DNA of 64,000 nt, taken from positions 248,001 to 312,000 of the forward strand of contig QNQO01000546.1 of assembly GCA_003290165.1 (NCBI GenBank), read 5' to 3'. Each line of letters starts with the position of its first letter. Position 1 is the stretch's first letter. Shown here one piece after another: positions 58,039 to 64,000 of this stretch. The stretch comes from Berberis thunbergii (taxonomy: Eukaryota; Streptophyta; Magnoliopsida; Ranunculales; Berberidaceae). The position numbers and the translations under genes were made by a program. Below the pieces are notes generated by a model. The model ran no database searches, was not told the DNA's origin, and was given only the letters and a program-made list of their open reading frames with translations.

Positions 58039-61000
58039 TTAAGCTGAAACCTGAAGTTTGGTACTTTGGTATGATATGATCAAATAGAATTTTAAGCATA
58101 TTGAAAGTCAAAAGCTTTCATATTGAAAAGAATGAGGAAAAGTTTTCCTTTGGCAGAGGTGAAAAGCCATAGTCTAATTTGTAAGGATACTTTTGCAATG
58201 TAGGTCGAAATAGGAGGTACTTGGTCAACCAACTAGGGCATCCCTTCTCAAGCTAAGGGTTTCAGTCTCACTTGCTTCGGGGGATCCAACAAAACCTTAT
58301 TTGCTTCATGCCCATGCTGGAAAAGGATTGGATGAACACAAACAGTGAGTTTTAGTGGGCTTCGAGTGGGAGAACCTTTCCATCCAAAGTAGATTTCTCA
58401 ATAGTTTAGTGAACGCTGAACAAAAAAGCTTAATTTTGATCACGAGTCGAGAAAAATTTCTCGTCCCTGAAAAAGTTTAGAAATATAAGTTTAATGGGAA
58501 CAATAAGTTGAATTGTGGGATATACAAACTCTTGTCCAAAAGTAGATCAATACTACAGTGTTTCTCCTTAATGTCAATACATGGATTTGAATACCAGTAT
58601 TTAAGTCATATTCTGGATTGTAAGTGACAAAGGATAGCTTATGGGTTTACTGGGTTTGCAGCAACTTTATCAGAAACAATAACTTTCGACTATGAATAAG
58701 CCTCTTGACTGCTCTTGGGTGCGCAAGAGTTGATGAAAAAATTTAGTTTTTCTTATGTTATGCCTTAATGGCATTAGTTACATTTGTACGTTGGATATGA
58801 TGTCACTACACACTATCTTCATCACATCAAGAATTCTCCTACTTTTGGAAAATATTCGCTCATAATTTTGATTAATCCAGACTATTCCCAAATAATCTCA
58901 TATTACACCGACCTATTAGGAATTTATTACGGAGTAGAGGAATTTTTACCTGAACATAAAGCAATGTTCATCAGGAACATGTACTGAAGTAGGAGCGCCC
59001 CAAGAACGATATGGAGCATGACGATACAGAACATGACACCTATGAATTGTTGGTAAACCTGAAGCGTACAGTTAAGGCGTTGAGGCGAGGCAGACGGACC
59101 TGAAAACGCTCAAATGTAAGTTCTCACTTCAGTGAGGCAGTCTTGACATTTTTAAAGATTTTTTTTATAATAAATTGAAACATATCAGTATAGTAGTATA
59201 CATCATCATTTTGATAAGTATCATAAACAAATATGTACAAAAAGTTACACAACTACCTAGAATCGAAATGAAAATATAATAAAGTTGCATATCATAACGA
59301 AAAGATGCACTACATAAGAGTCAAGTAACTTGCAAACATCCACTAAATCATTAAAAATCAACTATTTTGAAAGAATAGAAACTTGAAAATATTAAACATT
59401 TGTTATAAAAAATTGTTGGAATGGTTGATAAAAATCCATTAGTCTTACTGGGCTGGCTGTAACCATTTTTGGGCTAAGGCGGTCCAAGGCAGACGCTTCA
59501 TTCCACTACATCACGTTGCCTCACTTTGAGGTGGAATTCTGTAAAAACGCCTTGAGGAGTGCCTAGGTGGTTGCCTTGACTACACTGATGTGAAGTAATT
59601 CAACTAAAGAGAATTGTTGACCAATATGTAATAAATTGAAGTGGACTACAAATGAATTGTAAGAATGACACATTTGGTAATGAACTAAAAAAATGAGGAG
59701 ACAACTTATCACACCCAAGTTCAAAAGAAACGGTCAAAGCGAAAAAAAAAACAAACCAAACACACAAGGAGTAGGTGACATTGTTAAAATGAGGACACAC
59801 TTGGATTCAAAAGAGAAGATGAGACCTTGCTACAAAGAAAACGAGGGAATAATACTATGGTTATTACAAAACGATTACATAATACTTGGTATTTTTTAAT
59901 GCCTTTGCTTCTATCTTTCTTCTTCTAAGTTTTAATGGTGTCGTTCCCCGTGTTTTACTGTGGGGGCGTTTGGAAACACACTCAAAAGCAACTTATATGC
60001 TTAACCAAAAAAAAACTACCTAAGTTAATATGGATTCACCAATTATTTCTACTTTTCGCTAGTTACTTTTTTGCTAAAATTTATAGCTAATTGTTTTTGC
60101 TTTTGACATATTAAGCCATTTGGCTTCAAAAAATAACTACTCATCACCATATTTTTGTAACAATGTTCTCCACTTTTTGTCTCTCATACAAATTCATTTG
60201 CCAAACAAACTTATAGCAAAATAAATACCTATTTTGTAGCTTAAGTGCTTCTAAAATAAGTACAGTGATTATGCTTTTGGTTGCAATGCACACTCTTAAA
60301 AGAGCTCCCCAAAAAAACAAGTTGACATGTTTTTAGAGTTATTTTTTTATGGAAAAAAAATCCCAATAACTAAAAACCTGCAATAACTTAAAAAATTCCC
60401 AGCGACCAAAAATTCCCGACAATTAAAACTACCAAATGTGGGCAAACCCATAACCAAGCTCCTCCTTTGTTTTTATTTATTTGTAGTGAACCATCTTTTC
60501 TTTGTCGAAATGACTAACCTGAGTCATCGTTTTACTCTAAAAAGGACCAACTTGGGTCATTTTAGTAGAGATTTCATAGCCCCTAACTTCTTCACAAAAA
60601 ATAAAAATAAAATTGAATCAGATAACTTGACTCTTAATTATGATCCTTAATAACCAGCAATCACCAAAAGCTCCCGATTTTTTATGTTTGTTTGAATAAG
60701 TATTTATTCCTTGTTTTGGAGTTCATAATGTTATAATTCATGTTTACACCAAAAACCCATTGATGTTGGAAACTTATTGAGATCAATTGAATGTATGAGC
60801 ATAAAAACATTATGTAGTATATTTAAAATCACCAAAAAAATTTATCATAGAAATTAAGAAAAAAAATCCCTAATATTATTCACACAAATAATTATATCAT
60901 ACTTTCTTATGTTTATTTGAGAGAGATAGAAAGATGGAGTACCAAAGAGGGAGAGATATATTTGGTAGGAATTGGAAGATTTGGTGTTTTAAATTTTAGT

Positions 61001-61377
61001 ATGAAATAGGCAACATAAAAGTTTATTTGATTTCTATTGAGGGTGGTTTTATGTTGAAGATGAAGGGCAATTGTTAGTTTGGGTTGGGTTGTGATTTAGG
61101 TGTTTTTAGAAAGTATAAGCCCACAAATGGCGTGCTTTTAGTAACTGGGTGATTTTAGTAAAACATGAGAAGGGGGGAGGGGGATAGGGTTAAACCCATT
61201 TTACAATTTTTTGTCACTTCTAAGAGAATATTCTTATTTTTCTTGCAGTTTATCGAAGTCGTTCTTGATTTCCGTGCCAATCACCAGGTAAGAATATGTT
61301 ATGATCTGCAGATTATAGCATCACTAATCAAGAATACTTACATTAAGATGCATGAAGATACCTTGCAGATTCAAGCG
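58039..61377. other. Intergenic DNA between two gypsy elements
   Basis: AT-rich; no gene supported. A 67-codon ORF at 58784-58987 has ordinary-looking composition but matches nothing I know. Around 60110-60300 and 60340-60430 are A/T-rich phrases typical of decayed repeats. Confidence 0.5.
59060..59585. repeat. Possible non-autonomous DNA element with AGGCG-rich ends
   Basis: The left edge has TTAAGGCGTTGAGGCGAGGC. Near the right edge, in reverse complement, are AACCACCTAGGCACTCC and TCAAGGCGTTTTTA. The AT-rich middle (59155-59440) is flanked by these G/C-rich ends, which show partial inverted similarity. Plant miniature elements with AGGCG ends are common, but I could not define a clean terminal repeat or target duplication. 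Confidence 0.3.
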
Positions 61378-61729
61378 TGATAGCCAGAACAGGGAAGATC
61401 AAAACAACAAGATGAAGAGTAATCCACACCGGAGAATGATATTTGAAAAATGAAGTATGTTATATCGAATTCAAGGCTATTCGAGATGCCTTAATTTCCT
61501 AAAAGCAATTGCTCAATATACAACTGAATTACAGAATGAATGCCCTTGTCTCTCCTACTGCCCTCTTATTTATAGAAGTATCTAACATAGCAACTAACAG
61601 CACTAACAACAATGCTAACAGAGCAACTAACAACAACTCTAACAGAGCAACTACAACACTTTCCTAATGACAGCTTGAATTTACTTATGCTTCTTTCTTG
61701 TATACGTAAATCTGATAGGAGGTCTATCA
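61378..61729 (-). repeat. 3' LTR of the right-hand chromovirus
   Basis: The minus strand begins TGATAGACCTCC right after GGGGCGGGGGTAT (polypurine tract) and ends TTCTGGCTATCA. 352 bases. The partner LTR is outside the window. Confidence 0.75.
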
Positions 61730-64000
61730 ATACCCCCGCCCCAAAGATGCACCTTCTCCGCAAGGTGAAAAGAAGGAAATTGAAGTTGTAACAAATCGAA
61801 ATCCTCCCAAGTAGCTTCATAAGCAGGTAATCCCTGCCATTTGATCAAAACGTCCAAAGCACCCGGAACCCCCTAACCTTATGGCGTACATCCAACAAGG
61901 ATTCTGGTTGGACCATTCACTGTCATAGTTGAGCTGTGGAGATAAGGGAAGAACCTGGAAACAAGCCCCTTTTGCTCTTCTCAGTTGAGAAACATGGAAC
62001 ACCGGGTGAATCCGTGTGGTGGCGAGTAACTCCAAGCGATGAGCCACTAACCCCACTTTAGCTAAGACTTTATACGGCCCATAGAATTTGGCTGATAACT
62101 TCTGATTAGCGCGACAGACCATGACTTTTGACGATAAGGTCGAAGCTTCAAAAAAACTTGATCACCCACTTTCAAAAGACTCATCTCGCCTTGATTTATC
62201 AGCGTGAAACTTCATACGCTGTTGCGCACGTAACAATTGTGACTTGAGGGTCTCCAATATACTATTCCGCTCTACTAGTAATTGCTCCACTGAAGATACA
62301 ACAGAAGAGCCAGCGTATACCTCAGTAATGGCGGCGGATCTCTGCCATACAAAAACTTAAACGGAGGTACCCTGTCGCCGAATGCACTGAAGTGTTGTAC
62401 CAATACTCAGCCCACGCTAACCATTTATACCACTGCCTGGGCTTATCAGAAGTGAAGCATCTGAGGTATGTTTCAAGGCACCAATTGAGCACCTCAGACT
62501 GACCATCAGTTTGAGGGTGGTATGCCGTCTGTGCTTCAAAATAGTGCCTTGCAGACGGAACAACTCACGCAAGAACATACTGATGAAAATGCGATCTCTG
62601 TCTGAAATAATAGATTGTGGAATCCCATGTAACCGGATATGTCCTTCAAAAAAATCGCAGCCACCCCCTCAGCCGTAAAAGGATGTTTCAACCCAGAAAA
62701 ATGGGCGTATTTACTTAATCGATCCACCACAACTAGAATAGTATCACAAGCTCCTGAACTCGGCAATCCTTCAATAAAATCCATGGTGACTTAATCCCAA
62801 ATTTGATTGGGTAAAGGAATGGGATGAAACAAACACACTGGTGAAGTAGCCATCGTTTTGTTGCGTTGGCACACTTTGCATTCACTGACCATTTTTGTGA
62901 TATCGGATTCGTACCAACCAAGTAGAGCTTTTTAGCAATTCTTTAGTACATTTTTGTCTCCCCAGAATGCCCCCTATTTTAGAACCATGAAATTCCTTGA
63001 AGAGAATGGGGATGAGAGAAGATGAACGAGAGATGACTAACATGTTTTTGTAATATAGCATGTCCTGAAAAATCACATTACCAGGATGACTCAGACCTTG
63101 TAAGACTCTCTGTTTCAGTTGTTCGATATCAGTATCAGCCAATATCTCTGAACGAAGCACTGACCAATCTCGCCAAGTAGGCAAGGTCAATTGAGAACAA
63201 GATGGAGAAAGAGGAAGTCGTGATAAAGCATCCGCCGCCGCATTTGAAGACCATGATCTATACTGAATTTCGAACTGGTAACCCAACAATTTACTTACCC
63301 ATTTCTGATATTCTGAGCCAATTACTCTCTGCTCCAATAAAAACCTCAAACTCTTTTGATCAGTACGAACCACGAATTTCCTGCCTAACAAATACGCTCG
63401 CCACTTTGTAACCGCCAAAACAATGGCCATCAACTCCTCATAAATGGGTTTGAGCCTAGCTCGTTGCCCCAACACCTGACTGAAGAAAGCTACTGGCCTC
63501 TGAACTTGCATCAACACCGCACCCACCGCATAACCAGAAGCATCTATTTCGACTACGAAGTCTTTAGAAAAATCAGGCATGGCTAGCACCGGAGCTTGAG
63601 TCATAATTTGCTTCAAATTCTGAGAAGCATCCTCTGCTTCTTGTTGCCACTGAAAACCATCCTTCTTCAACTGAGCTATCAGAGGCCAGGCTACCTTACT
63701 ATAATCCCTTACAAACTTTCGATAATACCCCGTGAGACCCAAAAACCCACGTAATTCAGTAAGATTCTTTAGTCGATGCCACTCTAACATAACTTGAATC
63801 TTCGATTGATCCATGGCCACACCATTCGCCGAGATGATATGTCCCAAATAACTCAATTCATAGCACCCAAACTCACATTTCTTCTGGTTAGCATACAATT
63901 GATGTCTCTGTAATAATTCCTATACTATCTCCAAATGTTTTAGATGTGCTACAACTCCTTTGCTATACACCAGTATGTCGTCAAAAAATACAAGCACGAA
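61690..64000 (-). pseudogene. Chromovirus pol: partial RT, RNase H, integrase, chromodomain
   Basis: At the window edge the minus strand encodes the RT catalytic box VFFDDILVYSKG. A TAG interrupts before RHQLYANQKKCEF, then a 338-codon frame (63898-62882) gives the RT end YLGHIISANGVAMD, RNase H FVVEIDASGYAVGAVLMQ and FVVRTDQKSLRFLLEQR, and ADALSRLPL. After a frameshift near 62960 the integrase zinc part and the core MDFIEGLPSSG with VVDRLSKYAHF (62784) appear, broken again near 62620. The end is KFYGPYKVL, HPVFHVSQLRRAKG (62122-61950) and a chromodomain WQGLPAYEATWEDF near 61800. The coding end overlaps the polypurine tract and the LTR start. Several frameshifts make it inactive. Confidence 0.87.

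Larger units (their letters stand above)
61378..64000 (-). mobile_element. 3' half of a Ty3/gypsy chromovirus (continues beyond the window)
   Basis: The 3' LTR is at 61378-61729, with inverted ends TGATAG and CTATCA. Pol extends from the LTR to the window end: RT, RNase H, integrase, chromodomain. The 5' LTR and gag must lie past 64000. The left flank AAGCG (61373-61377) is the expected target duplication and could be tested on the other side. Confidence 0.87.

Noticed and set aside
58784..58987. 67-codon ORF with ordinary composition
   Set aside because: No recognisable domain, no splice or promoter context, and isolated in repeat-rich DNA.

Overview
The window is nuclear DNA from a flowering plant, most likely a eudicot. 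The evidence is a spliced strigolactone-pathway gene, introns with GT-AG type borders, AT-rich intergenic DNA and several lineages of plant LTR retrotransposons. I could not fix the genus. Only one host gene is supported. Nearly everything else is transposable-element DNA in various states of decay.

Layout. 1-4881: a minus-strand LTR retrotransposon with ~3 kb LTRs and almost no interior, its far LTR cut by the window edge. 6319-9109 (minus): CCD7, the plastid carotenoid cleavage dioxygenase of strigolactone biosynthesis. All seven exons can be traced to the natural stop, but exon 1 carries two one-base homopolymer contractions that break the frame. A GC-rich foldback sits ~540 bp upstream of its start codon. 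10758-27350: three tandem copies of a ~5.8 kb segment (hAT-like fragment, AT-rich DNA, Tat-like LTR, gag). The middle copy looks like a hybrid of the outer two, as unequal crossing over predicts. 28774-35775: a minus-strand Tat-like element of the same family, without pol, with an antisense extra ORF, a 69-bp tandem array and a decayed gag.

37689-38790 is an internally deleted chromovirus. 38956-58033 is a nest: a ~5.1 kb minus-strand Ty3/gypsy element (TSD GTGTT) was split by a ~2.2 kb solo LTR (TSD AAGAA) and by a Ty1/copia element without reverse transcriptase (TSD TAATG). The solo LTR was in turn split by a Tekay/Del-type chromovirus. In place of that chromovirus's 5' LTR lies a complete TRIM element in opposite orientation. 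61378-64000 is the 3' half of another minus-strand chromovirus that runs off the window.

The points most worth following up are: whether CCD7 is truly broken or only mis-assembled, the TRIM/5'-LTR replacement, the crossover-hybrid tandem array, and the pol-less Tat element with antisense ORF and nascent satellite. I saw no convincing new coding system. All retroelement coding regions carry stops or frameshifts and are annotated as pseudogenes.
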